A stretch of 64,000 nt of DNA from Anaerolineae bacterium (GCA_016931695.1 JAFGEI010000217.1:1-64000); one strand, 5' to 3'; counted from the stretch's first letter, positions 26,600 to 35,532 are shown. Made by a program: numbers and translations. Notes: generated from the letters alone by a model not told the origin.

Positions 26600-27922
26600 C
26601 TATGGCTGCACGGCGCGAACCGCCTCTGCGGCGGCGGCAGCGGGGCTCCGCCGCCCCATCAGCACAGCGTTCACCGCCACCTGCAAGGGCGCACCGACCA
26701 CCTGCCAGATTTCTGGCGCCGGGGGAAGCTGGGACCTCTCCAGTAGCGCGTCCAGAACCGCCCGTTCTGCTGGCAGTATCTCCCAGGCAGCCAACCCGCC
26801 CCGCGTCGTCGGCAGATAGCCAGTGTTCTGGGTCCAGGTTCCGTACCGCTCGGGGGACAGCAGCCACTCCAGCAAGAACATTGCCTGCTGTTGGCGCTGC
26901 GGGTCTGTCGCCACCAGGGCCAACACCCATTCTCCGCGGGCAATCGCAACCGCCTGGCCGGTTTGAGAAGGGAGGACGCCCGGCGCGGCGGCAACGTCCT
27001 GTGCGGTCCAGAACTGGCGCGAGTTGACGACGACCATCCCCGCTTCGCCGGCCAGAAAACGCTCCCAACAGGCTGTGCTGTCCTCGAGGGTGAGAAGCAC
27101 CGGCGGCGAAATCACCCCGGCGGCGGCGATCTCGCTGTAAAAGCCCAATACCGCCGCCAGGGGTTCCGGGTCGAGCTGCGGATTCCCTTCTCCGTCGGCC
27201 AATCGCCCGCCAGCGCCCAGGTATTGGACGAGCGTAGCGTCATTGAGCGCCCCCTCGCGTCCGGCAGCAGGGAAGAGAAAAGAGGTCTCCGACGACAGGA
27301 CGTCGGTCCAGGTGATGGGCGGGCGATCAAACAGTACCGGCTGGTAGGCCAGGTGCTCCAGCTCCGCCGTCAGCGGAATCGCCATCGTTTGCCCATCCAC
27401 CTGACCCAACGCAATGGCAAAGGGATAGCGGTCGGTCGACAGGTTCTCCGACAGCAGCCCATCCAGCGGCTGTAAGAGACCCGCCTGGGCAGCCACCTGC
27501 ATGTCGTCGCTGCGCAGCACGATCAAATCTGGCAGGACAGTGGGGGCGGTCACGCTGGCAGTGCGCAGGAAATCGAGCAGACCACCGCGTCCCTGGGCCT
27601 TTTTGACGATTGCCTGCACCTGGAGATCGTCATAGGCCAGGTTAAAGTCACTCAACTGTTGGGCCAACACCTTGGCGCCGGGATTCTCGGCATAAGGGGT
27701 CAGCTCCTCCGGCAGCCAGAGGGTCAAGGTGGACACCAACCGGCCGGGAGAAGGCGGGGTCGGCGTCGCGGTTGGGGAAAAGGTCGGGGATGGTGTGGGC
27801 AGCGGTGAATCGGTTGCTGGGGCAGGAGGCAGTGCGCAGGCGGTCAGCAGAACGACCGCCAAGACGAGACTGCACCGCCACCGCCAGGCGCTCTTCCAGC
27901 GTCGTGATCGCCCGCCGCTCAC
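26600..27922 (-). CDS. Family 1 extracellular solute-binding lipoprotein, 440 aa
   Basis: Starts at GTG 27922, which overlaps the stop of the upstream ccdA-like gene (GTGA). A signal peptide with lipobox LLTAC-ALPP marks it as a lipoprotein, followed by a Pro/Thr/Ser linker (TPSPTFSPTATPTPPSPG). The mature part resembles sugar-type substrate-binding proteins of ABC importers: LTLWLPEELTPYAENPGAKVLAQQLSDF at the start, then AGEAGMVVVNSRQFWTAQD and LEWLLSPERYGTWTQNTGYLPTTR near the C terminus. No permease or ATPase genes are nearby, so the importer partner must be elsewhere or the protein has another role. Ligand unknown. Confidence 0.7.
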   Translation of the reverse strand: MSGGRSRRWKSAWRWRCSLVLAVVLLTACALPPAPATDSPLPTPSPTFSPTATPTPPSPGRLVSTLTLWLPEELTPYAENPGAKVLAQQLSDFNLAYDDLQVQAIVKKAQGRGGLLDFLRTASVTAPTVLPDLIVLRSDDMQVAAQAGLLQPLDGLLSENLSTDRYPFAIALGQVDGQTMAIPLTAELEHLAYQPVLFDRPPITWTDVLSSETSFLFPAAGREGALNDATLVQYLGAGGRLADGEGNPQLDPEPLAAVLGFYSEIAAAGVISPPVLLTLEDSTACWERFLAGEAGMVVVNSRQFWTAQDVAAAPGVLPSQTGQAVAIARGEWVLALVATDPQRQQQAMFLLEWLLSPERYGTWTQNTGYLPTTRGGLAAWEILPAERAVLDALLERSQLPPAPEIWQVVGAPLQVAVNAVLMGRRSPAAAAAEAVRAVQP

Positions 27923-28698
27923 AGTCCTGACTCCCAGCCGATCCCCAAATCGGTCAGCCAGGTACCGATGCGCGGCAGCCAGTCCATCATTACCAACACC
28001 CCCAAGGCCACGAGAAACAGCCCGGCGGCCAGCTGAATCAGCGGCAGATAGCGGTACAGGCGCCGCAGCAAAATTGTCGCCCGGTCGACGGCCAGCCCAA
28101 CAAACAGGAACGGAAAACCCAAACCGGCCGAGTATCCCATCAAGAGCAGCAAAGACTGCTGTGCCGTCTCGCTGTCGGCGCTGAGGGCCAGGATCGACCC
28201 CAGAACCGGGCCGATGCAGGGGGTCCACCCAGCGGCAAAAGAGATGCCGACGAGAAAGGAAGACAAGAGCCGCCATCCACTGCGCTGGCGGATGTGCACC
28301 CGTCGCTCGGTGGTAAAAAAATCATACGCTGCCTGCAGCCAGCCGGGAAGGGGCCCCTCCAGGCGGGGGATGATGACCTGGGCGATCAGCACGAGGCCAA
28401 AAAAGACTGTCACCAACCCGCCGAGCGAGCGCACCCAATCGGAGCGCAGAAACTGGGCCAACCACCTGGTCGCCAGGCCCAAAGTGACAAAGACGGTGCT
28501 GAAACCGGCGCCAAAGACCAGGGCGTGCAGGGAGACGGCAAATCGCTCGCCGGGCGAGCGCCGCCCGCCGGGAGCGGTTACCGCCTGCCCGCCAAGGTAT
28601 CCGATGTAGGCGGGCACCAGGGGCAGCACGCAGGGAGAGAGAAAGGAAAGCAGTCCAGCCAGGAAAGCGATAATGATCGAGGGAGTTGCCGTATCCAT
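27919..28698 (-). CDS. ccdA: CcdA/DsbD-type thiol-disulfide membrane transporter, 259 aa
   Basis: Six to seven membrane helices with the two hallmark cysteines: LLSFLSPCVLPLVPAYIGYLGG (Cys near 22) and GISFAAGWTPCIGPVLGSILA (Cys near 135). CcdA passes electrons from thioredoxin across the membrane to extracytoplasmic thioredoxin-like proteins, for cytochrome c maturation or disulfide reduction. The polar loop around residues 100-125 (FFTTERRVHIRQRSG) is cytoplasmic. ATG 28698 was chosen at the start of the first helix, nine bases after an extended -10 promoter. The stop overlaps the solute-binding lipoprotein start, an unusual partner for ccdA. Confidence 0.87.
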   Translation of the reverse strand: MDTATPSIIIAFLAGLLSFLSPCVLPLVPAYIGYLGGQAVTAPGGRRSPGERFAVSLHALVFGAGFSTVFVTLGLATRWLAQFLRSDWVRSLGGLVTVFFGLVLIAQVIIPRLEGPLPGWLQAAYDFFTTERRVHIRQRSGWRLLSSFLVGISFAAGWTPCIGPVLGSILALSADSETAQQSLLLLMGYSAGLGFPFLFVGLAVDRATILLRRLYRYLPLIQLAAGLFLVALGVLVMMDWLPRIGTWLTDLGIGWESGL

Positions 28699-28707
28699 AG
28701 TTGGCCT

Positions 28708-28716
28708 ATTATAACA
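28708..28716 (-). promoter_or_regulatory. Extended -10 promoter of ccdA, near-leaderless
   Basis: Minus strand TGTTATAAT (28716-28708), a perfect extended -10 element. The ATG follows after nine bases with no ribosome binding site, so the leader would be zero to three bases. No clear -35 box. Confidence 0.6.
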
Positions 28717-28852
28717 CAAACGCGCCCGGAAGCATGACCCGTTCTTGGGAGCTTTTCCCATGGGGGCAAACATCCCACCCATCCCGAGCAGGACAGACCA
28801 GGACCAGCCCCCTTCGAGGGCCAGTAGGGCGAGTTTCTTACCCGCCATCTGG

Positions 28853-28874
28853 GGGCAGGTATGGAAACCTGCCC
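28853..28874. repeat. Hairpin beyond the SLC13 transporter stop
   Basis: GGGCAGGT-N6-ACCTGCCC, three bases past the stop codon of the transporter. There is no T-run on the minus strand, so terminator function is uncertain. Confidence 0.4.
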
Positions 28875-28876
28875 GA

Positions 28877-31216
28877 CTAAAATGGCCAAAAGAGCGGTAT
28901 AACCAGCAGCGCCACGGCCAGGACCACGATCGTCAGCGGCAGCCCTACCCGGATATAGTCAGTGAAGCGGTAGCCGCCCGGCCCCATGATCAGCACGTTG
29001 CTGGGATGGCCGACGGGGCTCATGAACGCGGCTGAGGTCGCAGCCGCCACAGCCATGAGCAGCGGGTAGGGCGAAACGCCCAGATTCGCCGCAGCGCCCA
29101 TAGCGATGGGCGCCAGCAGCACCGCCACGGCGGCAGTGGGCATGGCCTGCAAGGCTGCGACTGCCAGCAGGGTCAGCCCGCCCATGACTGCCAGCGGGCC
29201 CCACCCGCCGAGCAGTCCGATCAGGCCGTCGGCCAGCCACTGCGCCGCCCCGGTCCGCTCCATGGCAATTCCCATCGGCAGCATGCCAGCGATCAAAAAG
29301 ACGCTGCGCCATTCGACGCTCTGGTAGGCTTCGTCCATGGCCAGGCAGCCGGTCAGGATCATCAGCGCCATACCCATCACCGCGGCAATGGCAATCGGCA
29401 GCCAGCCGATCATCACCACGACCAACACCCCAGCCATGATCAGCAAGGCCAGTGGCGCCTTTTGCCAGCGCGGCGCTTCCTGGGCGGACTCGGTCAGCAC
29501 CAGGAAATCGGGCTCGCTGCCCAGCACCCGCGCCCGGTCGCGCGGGCCATAGAGCAGCAGCGCATCGCCAAATTGCAACGCCATGTCGCGCAATCCCGAG
29601 CGATAGGCCCGGCCCCCGCGCCAGATAGCCAGGACACTCAGCCCATACTTGTCGCGAAAGTGCAGCTCGCGCAGCGTCTTGCCCGCCAGCTTGCTGTGAG
29701 GAGAGAGTACCACTTCGATCAGGCCCACGTGCTCTGATTCGAGATCGTCCAGGTCAACCTCGGCCTGGCCTTCCACGACCAGGCTCTGCAGCCCAGCCAG
29801 CGTTTCCAGGTCTTGGCGCCGGCCCTTGACCAGCAGCAGGTCGCCTTCGGCCAGGCGCTCGTCCGCTTCGGGCAAGAGCCGGGTCGTCCCCTCGTGCATG
29901 ATGCCCATCACCCCCAGCCCATAAGCGCCACCCAGCCGGCTCTCGGCCAGCGTCTTGCCGGCCAGCAGCGAGCCGGGAGGCACGCGGGCCAGCATCAACC
30001 GTTCTTCCAGCTGGTACTCTTTGACCGTCTCGATCCGCTTGACGATGAGGCTGGGCTCCGCCTCCAGCAGGTCGAGCTGCCCGTGGCGGCCCTGCACCAA
30101 CAGGACATCGTCACACTGCAGCGGTATCCGCTCCAAGTTGGTGCGCAGCACGCCTCCCCCGCGACGAACAGCCAGCACGACGGCACCAAAGCGGGCCCGA
30201 AAGCCGATCTGCTGCAGGGTCTGGCCCTGCAGCGGGCAGTCAGCTGCAAAACGTACTTCGGCAAACCCCATCTCGGCCGACAACAATTTCTCCACGTCCA
30301 ACGGCTGCTCTTTGACCAGGATCTGCTGCCCATTGCTGAACTCGGCCAGTTGGTCCAGGCGGCCCTCCACCAGCAGACGGTCGTCAGCCTGGAGGACGGT
30401 TTCCGGCGTGGGGGCCAGCCGGACCGCGCCCTGGCGGAGGATGCCGACGACGTTCAGGCCCAGCACCACGCCCAGGCGGCTTTCGAGCAGAGATTTACCC
30501 GCCAGGGGCGAAGCGGGCGGCAGGCGCACAGTGTACAACCGCTCGCGCAGTCCAAAGAACTCGGCCAGGTCGGCGCGTTCGTCGCCGGGCAGCCGCTTTG
30601 TCTCGCGCCTCGGCAACAGGTGGCGCCCTCCCAGCGTCATAAAGACGATGCTCGCCAGGGTCACGGCCAGGCCCACCGGCAAAAAGTCAAACATCTGGAA
30701 AGAGTTCAAGCCGCTCTCGTGCAGCGCCTCGCTGATCAGGAGGTTGGGCGGGGTGCCGATCAGGGTAATCGACCCGCCTACCAGGGTGGCAAAGGCGAGG
30801 GGCATGAGCAGCCGTGACGGGGGGCGCCCGGTCTGCCGGGCAATGTTGACGACCACCGGCAGCATCAGCGCGGCCACGCCCACATTGTTCATAAAACCCG
30901 ACAGCACGGCGGCGGTCAGCATAATGACCGCCACCAGGCGAGCCTCGCTGTGGCCGGCCAGCCTGAGCATCTGTTGGCCCACCAGGCCGGCCAGACCGGC
31001 GCGGGTCAGGCCGGCGCTGAGGATCAGCACCGCCCAAACGGTCACTACCGCCGGGCTGCTAAAGCCTGACAGGGCTTCGGCGGGGGTGATCAGCCCGGTC
31101 ACGACCAGGCTGACCAGTATCAGCATGGCCGCCAGGTCCATGCGCACCCGCTCGGTCACAAAGAGCAGCAAAGCAACTCCCAGGATAGCCAGTACAAGCG
31201 CAATCTGAAACGTCAT
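28877..31216 (-). CDS. SLC13/DASS-type anion or citrate permease with four RCK_C domains, 779 aa
   Basis: N-terminal membrane part (about 1-200) and C-terminal membrane part (about 590-779) together give 11-12 helices of the ArsB/NhaD-SLC13 superfamily. Motifs include FMNNVGVAALMLPVVV, GTPPNLLISEAL and SPVGHPSNVLIMGPGG. Between them lie four TrkA-C (RCK_C) domains, each opening with a SPLAGKSLLESRLG-type line: about 213, 298, 383 and 472. These domains bind small ligands and usually occur once or twice in the related YbiR/SLC13 permeases. Substrate may be sulfate, a dicarboxylate or another anion. ATG 31216 begins at the first helix. Transcribed alone. Confidence 0.8.
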   Translation of the reverse strand: MTFQIALVLAILGVALLLFVTERVRMDLAAMLILVSLVVTGLITPAEALSGFSSPAVVTVWAVLILSAGLTRAGLAGLVGQQMLRLAGHSEARLVAVIMLTAAVLSGFMNNVGVAALMLPVVVNIARQTGRPPSRLLMPLAFATLVGGSITLIGTPPNLLISEALHESGLNSFQMFDFLPVGLAVTLASIVFMTLGGRHLLPRRETKRLPGDERADLAEFFGLRERLYTVRLPPASPLAGKSLLESRLGVVLGLNVVGILRQGAVRLAPTPETVLQADDRLLVEGRLDQLAEFSNGQQILVKEQPLDVEKLLSAEMGFAEVRFAADCPLQGQTLQQIGFRARFGAVVLAVRRGGGVLRTNLERIPLQCDDVLLVQGRHGQLDLLEAEPSLIVKRIETVKEYQLEERLMLARVPPGSLLAGKTLAESRLGGAYGLGVMGIMHEGTTRLLPEADERLAEGDLLLVKGRRQDLETLAGLQSLVVEGQAEVDLDDLESEHVGLIEVVLSPHSKLAGKTLRELHFRDKYGLSVLAIWRGGRAYRSGLRDMALQFGDALLLYGPRDRARVLGSEPDFLVLTESAQEAPRWQKAPLALLIMAGVLVVVMIGWLPIAIAAVMGMALMILTGCLAMDEAYQSVEWRSVFLIAGMLPMGIAMERTGAAQWLADGLIGLLGGWGPLAVMGGLTLLAVAALQAMPTAAVAVLLAPIAMGAAANLGVSPYPLLMAVAAATSAAFMSPVGHPSNVLIMGPGGYRFTDYIRVGLPLTIVVLAVALLVIPLFWPF

Positions 31217-31407
31217 ACTACGACTCGGCCAATAAAAGTTGTAACTGCCTCGACAATGGCACATTTCAACATTGGATGCTCTACCGCAGTGGGAGAAGGG
31301 GAAAAGGGCGGTTTCGACTCCGATGGCGCGGTAGTTGAACTCTGCCGCAGCTCCTGATTACGCCATTTTACCACAGAATCCCGGCGCCACGAACCACGAA
31401 ACTGGTT

Positions 31408-31436
31408 TTGACTTTCTACCGATTTTGGTGTAAGAT
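31408..31436 (+). promoter_or_regulatory. Promoter of ssb
   Basis: TTGACT (31408-31413), exactly 17 bases, TAAGAT (31431-31436). One of the best sigma-70-type promoters in the window. The leader carries AAGGAGGC before the ATG. Confidence 0.75.
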
Positions 31437-31485
31437 ATTTTCACAGTCGACAATGAAGCTTACAACGCAGCAATAAGGAGGCAAC

Positions 31486-31899
31486 ATGTTTCACACAATC
31501 ATTATCGCAGGATACCTGGGCCGGGACCCCGAGATGCGCTATCTTCCCAGCGGGACGCCGGTGACCGACTTTTCCGTGGCCACCAGCCGCCGCTGGACGG
31601 GCCAGGACGGCCAGCAGCAGGAGGAAACCATCTGGTTCCGCGTCTCCGCCTTTGGCCGGACAGGCGAGGTCTGCAACCAGTACCTCTCCAAGGGCCGGCC
31701 AGTGCTGATCGAGGGGCGGCTCCGCCCCGACGAAAACGGCAACCCGCGCACCTGGACCGGAAACGACGGCGCTGTTCGGGCGAGCTTTGAGGTCGTCGCG
31801 CAAACCGTCCGCTTCCTGGGCGGCCGGGGCGAAACTGCTGGCCCGACGTCCGAGGTCCCACCATACGAGGAGCCCGGCGAGGAGGAGATTCCCTTCTAG
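31486..31899 (+). CDS. ssb: Single-stranded DNA-binding protein, 137 aa
   Basis: OB-fold SSB: IIIAGYLGRDPEMRYLPSGTPVTDFSVATSR at the N terminus, TIWFRVSAFGRTGEVCNQYLSKGRPVLIEG in the middle and the acidic tip EEEIPF at the C terminus, which recruits repair proteins. It coats single-stranded DNA in replication and repair. It is transcribed alone, with a strong promoter and a terminator on either side, and is convergent with the carboxylase operon. It is not next to rpsF/rpsR as is frequent, so a second SSB may exist elsewhere in the genome. Confidence 0.93.
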   Translation: MFHTIIIAGYLGRDPEMRYLPSGTPVTDFSVATSRRWTGQDGQQQEETIWFRVSAFGRTGEVCNQYLSKGRPVLIEGRLRPDENGNPRTWTGNDGAVRASFEVVAQTVRFLGGRGETAGPTSEVPPYEEPGEEEIPF

Positions 31900-31934
31900 C
31901 TGGAAGAATGGCCGGCAAGGTCATTGTGAACGGC

Positions 31935-31964
31935 AAGGGCGGCCCCCTGGGGGTCGCCCTTTTT
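31935..31964 (+). terminator. Intrinsic terminator after ssb
   Basis: GGGCGGCCCCC and GGGGGTCGCCC form a slightly bulged GC stem followed by TTTTT (31960-31964). The A-rich bases at its left make it a possible terminator in the other direction for the carboxylase operon. Confidence 0.7.
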
Positions 31965-32469
31965 ACTCCTGACCGATCACCAGCAACAGCTCTCCCTGCG
32001 CCACCTCCACCCCAGGCGCAGCGCAGACGCGTTGCACTGCGCCGGCGCACGACGTGCGCAGCTCCAGGCGCATCTTCATCGACTCGAGCACAGCGACGAC
32101 CTGGCCCTGGCCAACTGCCTCTCCCTCGACCACGCGCACTTCCGCCAACAGCCCGGGCAGCGGCGCACAGACGCGATCCGACCCGGCTGGGGACGGCGGC
32201 GGATAACGGGCCGGCTCGCTGGACGGCGTCGGCTCTGATTGCAGGCAGGCCTGGTAGGTGCGGCCGGCGACCATCACCTGGCACTCGCCCGCCTCTTCCG
32301 TCTCGACGTGGGTTTCGTAGGAGCGGTGATCGACCAGCAGCGAGTACTGGGGCAGTCCGTCGATGCCCTCCAGGTCAACGTCAAACGGCTGGCGGTCTAC
32401 CCACACCTTCCCTTCGGCGTCGATCTCGATCTCGAAAGTTCGCCCCTCGACGACGACCTGGTACTTCAC
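31963..32469 (-). CDS. Biotin carboxyl carrier protein of acyl-CoA carboxylase, 168 aa
   Basis: The C-terminal 70 residues form a biotinyl domain with the biotinylation site ESMKM (Lys near 132) between PLPGLLAEVRVVEGEAVGQGQ and AVQRVCAAPGVEVAQGELLLVI. The N-terminal 75 residues (VVVEGRTFEIEIDAEGKVWVDRQ) are a beta domain typical of propionyl/methylmalonyl-type carriers, joined by a Pro/Ser linker. GTG 32469 has GGGAGG six bases upstream and overlaps the biotin carboxylase stop (GTGA). It should carry the carboxyl group to the carboxyltransferase encoded upstream. The carrier looks fully functional, in contrast to its biotin carboxylase neighbour. Confidence 0.88.
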   Translation of the reverse strand: MKYQVVVEGRTFEIEIDAEGKVWVDRQPFDVDLEGIDGLPQYSLLVDHRSYETHVETEEAGECQVMVAGRTYQACLQSEPTPSSEPARYPPPSPAGSDRVCAPLPGLLAEVRVVEGEAVGQGQVVAVLESMKMRLELRTSCAGAVQRVCAAPGVEVAQGELLLVIGQE

Positions 32470-33956
32470 CGGCTGCCTCCCTGCAAATCCCACCGGCCCA
32501 ACATCTTCCAGCGGCTGGTTGAACGGGCCTCTCCCTCCCGGCCACGGGCCCGGCGGCGCCAGTCGAGCAGCGCGGCGGTCAAGGCAGCCGCCAAATAGTC
32601 CTCTTCTTCGGACGAGGGGGGAATAAACTGCTCCTCCAGGAACCGGGTGTGGAACTGCCCGCCAAAGAAGCGGTGGCTGTCCAACAGCGCCCGGTGCAGC
32701 TCCAGGTTGGTCGTGACGCCGACAATTTGATACTCTTCCAACACGCGGCGCATGCGGACGATGGCCACGCCTCGCGTCTCACCCCAGGCCACCAGCTTGG
32801 CCAGCAGCGGATCGTAATCGGGCACCACGGTCAGTCCTTCACAGACCCCGCTGTCGACGCGGATGCCGGGCCCGCCCGGCTCCCGCAGGCGCGAGATATG
32901 CCCGACGCAGGGGGCAAAATTGTTAAAGGGGTCGTGGGCCAGGATGCGGCACTCCAACGCCCAACCACGGGGAAGGACGTCCTTCTGCGCGTAACGCAGC
33001 TCCCGCCCGGCAGCGATCCGCAACTGCGCCTTGACGATGTCGATGCCGGTGATCGCTTCGGTCACCGTATGGCCCACCTGCAGGCGCGGCTTGAGGCGCA
33101 GAAAGTAGAAATTTCCCTCTGCATCCAGCAGAAATTCGACCGCGCCGGCGCCGATGTAACCGGCCGCACGGCCAATCCGCACCGCGGCGCGGCAAACCCG
33201 CCGGCGTAGGACGCCGTCCAACGCCCGCGACGGCGCTTCTTCGATCAGCTTTTGATTCGGTCGCTGGATGGAACACTCCCGCTCCCCCAGGTGAATGACG
33301 CGTCCCTGGTGGTCGCCGAGGATCTGCACCTCGATGTGGCGGACATTTTCGACCAATCGCTCCAACAAGAGCGCGTCGTCGCCGCAGGCAGCTTGCGCCT
33401 CCTGCCGGGCCCGGGGGATCGCTGCCTGCAGCTCGTCTGGGGAGCTGGCGGAGCAAATACTCCGCTCATCCTTTCCCCCTGCCGCTTTCAACGAGACGGG
33501 ATACCCGACGCGCCCGGCGGCCTCGAGCAGGCCCGCGTCGTCGAGCGCCTGATCGGTGCCGGGCAGGAGCGGCAGGCGCAGGCGGCGCACCATCCGCCGC
33601 GCGGCCGTTCTGCTCCCCAGCAGCTGGAGCGTCTCGGGGCGCGGCCCGACAAAGATCAACCCCGCCTCGTCGCACGCACGGGCAAAGTCGGGCGACTCGG
33701 ACAGGAAGCGATAGCCGGGGTGGATGGCCTGGGCGCCGCTCTCCAGGGCGACGCGGATGAGGCGCTCGCCCCGCAGATAGCTCTGCTCGGCCGGCGGCGG
33801 GCCGATGCAGTACGCCGCGTCGGCATAACGGACGTGGGGCGCCTCGCGGTCCGCTTCCGAAAAGACCGCCACCGTCTCTAACCCCAACTCCCTGCAGGTG
33901 CGCAGCACGCGCACGGCAACCTCGCCGCGATTTGCCACCAGCACCTTGTTGATCAT
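32466..33956 (-). CDS. Biotin carboxylase-like subunit with lost catalytic residues, 496 aa
   Basis: Overall a full biotin carboxylase: N-terminal domain (INKVLVANRGEVAVRVLR, HPGYRFLSES), ATP-grasp domain and C-terminal domain (ALECRILAHDP). Intact family positions include Lys157, Glu200, His207, Lys236, Glu274, Arg291 and the CRI Arg. Changed positions, by comparison with recalled E. coli AccC: the glycine-rich ATP loop GGGGGRGM is GGKDERSI (160-167), His236 is Asn234, Glu288 is Arg287, Asn290 is Lys289 and Glu296 is Gly295. The altered stretch is FLRLKPRLQVGH instead of FIEMNTRIQVEH. The frame is intact and the operon conserved, so this looks like a pseudoenzyme or an enzyme with a new chemistry rather than a sequencing fault. 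ATG 33956 begins the standard fold. Confidence 0.8.
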   Translation of the reverse strand: MINKVLVANRGEVAVRVLRTCRELGLETVAVFSEADREAPHVRYADAAYCIGPPPAEQSYLRGERLIRVALESGAQAIHPGYRFLSESPDFARACDEAGLIFVGPRPETLQLLGSRTAARRMVRRLRLPLLPGTDQALDDAGLLEAAGRVGYPVSLKAAGGKDERSICSASSPDELQAAIPRARQEAQAACGDDALLLERLVENVRHIEVQILGDHQGRVIHLGERECSIQRPNQKLIEEAPSRALDGVLRRRVCRAAVRIGRAAGYIGAGAVEFLLDAEGNFYFLRLKPRLQVGHTVTEAITGIDIVKAQLRIAAGRELRYAQKDVLPRGWALECRILAHDPFNNFAPCVGHISRLREPGGPGIRVDSGVCEGLTVVPDYDPLLAKLVAWGETRGVAIVRMRRVLEEYQIVGVTTNLELHRALLDSHRFFGGQFHTRFLEEQFIPPSSEEEDYLAAALTAALLDWRRRARGREGEARSTSRWKMLGRWDLQGGSR

Positions 33957-33984
33957 TCGTCGCCCGCCCCCTGCTTGCCGCCGG

Positions 33985-35532
33985 TCACAACGGGATATTC
34001 CCGTGCTTCCGCGGCGGCCGGCGCACGCGCTTGTCCCGCAGCATGCGCAGCGCACGAATCAGCATCGGGCGGGTCTGGCGGGGACGGATCACCCCATCCA
34101 GGTAGCCCCGCGCTGCAGCGACGTACGGATTGGCAAAAGTGTCGCGGTACTCGTCCACCAGGCGCGCCCGCTCCGCCTCCGGGTCCCCGGCGCTGCCCAG
34201 CTCGCGCCGGAAAACCACGTTCACCGCGCCCTCCGGCCCCATCACGGCGATCTCGGCGCCCGGCCAGGCCAGGCAGACGTCGCCGCGCAGGTGCTTGGAG
34301 CTCATGACGATGTACGCCCCGCCGTAGGCCTTGCGGGTGATGACCGACAGTTTGGGCACCGTGGCCTCGGCGTAGGCATAGATCATCTTGGCCCCGTGAC
34401 GGATGATGCCCCCGTGCTCCTGCGACACGCCGGGCAGAAAGCCGGGCGTGTCGGCCAAGGTGACCAGGGGGATGTTAAAGCTGTCGCAGAAACGGATAAA
34501 GCGCGCTCCCTTGTCGGCGGCGTCGATGTCGAGCACGCCCGCCAGCACGAGCGGCTGCTGGGCCACCACTCCGACCACGTACCCGTCCAACCGGGCAAAA
34601 CCGACGATCAGGTTGGCAGCGAATCCCGCCTGTACCTCCAAAAAAACGCCATCGTCCACCACACAACGGATCACCGCCCGCATATCGTACCCCAGGGCCG
34701 GGTCCTCCGGCACCAGCTCGTCCAGCGATGCTTCGCTGCGGTCCGGCGGATCGACAGGCGAGACGTGGGGCGGGTCCTCGGCGTTGTTCGCGGGCAGGTA
34801 GGACAGCAGCTGGCGCACCAGCGCCAGGGCCGCGCGGTCGTCCTGAGCCGTAAAGTGGGCCACCCCGCTGGTGTGGTGATGGAGCGATGCGCCGCCCAGC
34901 TCCTCGGCGCTGATCTCTTCGCGGGTCACGGCGCGGACCACGTCGGGGCCGGTGATAAACATCTGGGCAGTCCCTTCGACCATCAGGACAAAGTCGGTGA
35001 TGGCAGGAGAATAGACCGCTCCCCCAGCGCAAGGCCCCATGATGACCGATATCTGGGGGATCACGCCGGAGGCGAGGACGTTGCGGTAAAAGATTTCGCC
35101 ATAGGCCGACAGCGCATCGACCCCCTCCTGGATGCGCGCCCCGCCCGAGTCGTTGAGGCCGATCAGCGGCGCGCCATTCTCCAGCGCCAGATCGAGCACC
35201 TTGCAAATCTTTTGCCCGTGGGCCTGTCCCACCGATCCCCCGAGCACGGTAAAATCCTGGGCAAAGAGATAAACCAACCGGCCATCGATTCTCCCCCATC
35301 CGGTGACGACGCCATCCCCCAGCGGATGCTGCCGGTCCAGGCCAAAATCGGCCGCCCGGTGGGTGACAAACATGTCCAGCTCGCAGAAGGAGCCGGGGTC
35401 GAGCAGCACCTCCAGCCGCTCACGGGCCGTCAACTTGCCCCGTTGGTGCTGCCGCTCGATCCGCTCGGGCCCGCCCCCCTGCTGGGCTTGCACAACGACT
35501 TGTTCCAGGCGCTCCAGCACAGCGCGGCTCAT
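33985..35532 (-). CDS. Acyl-CoA carboxylase carboxyltransferase subunit (PccB/MmdA type), 515 aa
   Basis: Two crotonase-fold halves. The first has KLTARERLEVLLDPGSFCE, then DFTVLGGSVGQAHGQKI and LNDSGGARIQEGVDALS; the second has LADTPGFLPGVSQEHGGIIRHGAK, KAYGGAYIVMSSKHL and GPEGAVNVVFRRE. Length matches propionyl-CoA carboxylase beta and the methylmalonyl-CoA carboxyltransferase 12S subunit. It moves a carboxyl group between biotin and an acyl-CoA. Oxyanion glycines are present. The start overlaps the fabH stop (ATGA), and the biotin carboxylase-like gene follows after 28 bases. Substrate could be acetyl- or propionyl-CoA; the fab neighbours favour malonyl-CoA supply. Confidence 0.9.
   Translation of the reverse strand: MSRAVLERLEQVVVQAQQGGGPERIERQHQRGKLTARERLEVLLDPGSFCELDMFVTHRAADFGLDRQHPLGDGVVTGWGRIDGRLVYLFAQDFTVLGGSVGQAHGQKICKVLDLALENGAPLIGLNDSGGARIQEGVDALSAYGEIFYRNVLASGVIPQISVIMGPCAGGAVYSPAITDFVLMVEGTAQMFITGPDVVRAVTREEISAEELGGASLHHHTSGVAHFTAQDDRAALALVRQLLSYLPANNAEDPPHVSPVDPPDRSEASLDELVPEDPALGYDMRAVIRCVVDDGVFLEVQAGFAANLIVGFARLDGYVVGVVAQQPLVLAGVLDIDAADKGARFIRFCDSFNIPLVTLADTPGFLPGVSQEHGGIIRHGAKMIYAYAEATVPKLSVITRKAYGGAYIVMSSKHLRGDVCLAWPGAEIAVMGPEGAVNVVFRRELGSAGDPEAERARLVDEYRDTFANPYVAAARGYLDGVIRPRQTRPMLIRALRMLRDKRVRRPPRKHGNIPL

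Noticed and set aside
32466..33956. Frameshift or pseudogene explanation for the altered biotin carboxylase
   Set aside because: The frame is open from end to end and homology on both sides of each altered block is in the same frame, so single compensating indels are not evident.
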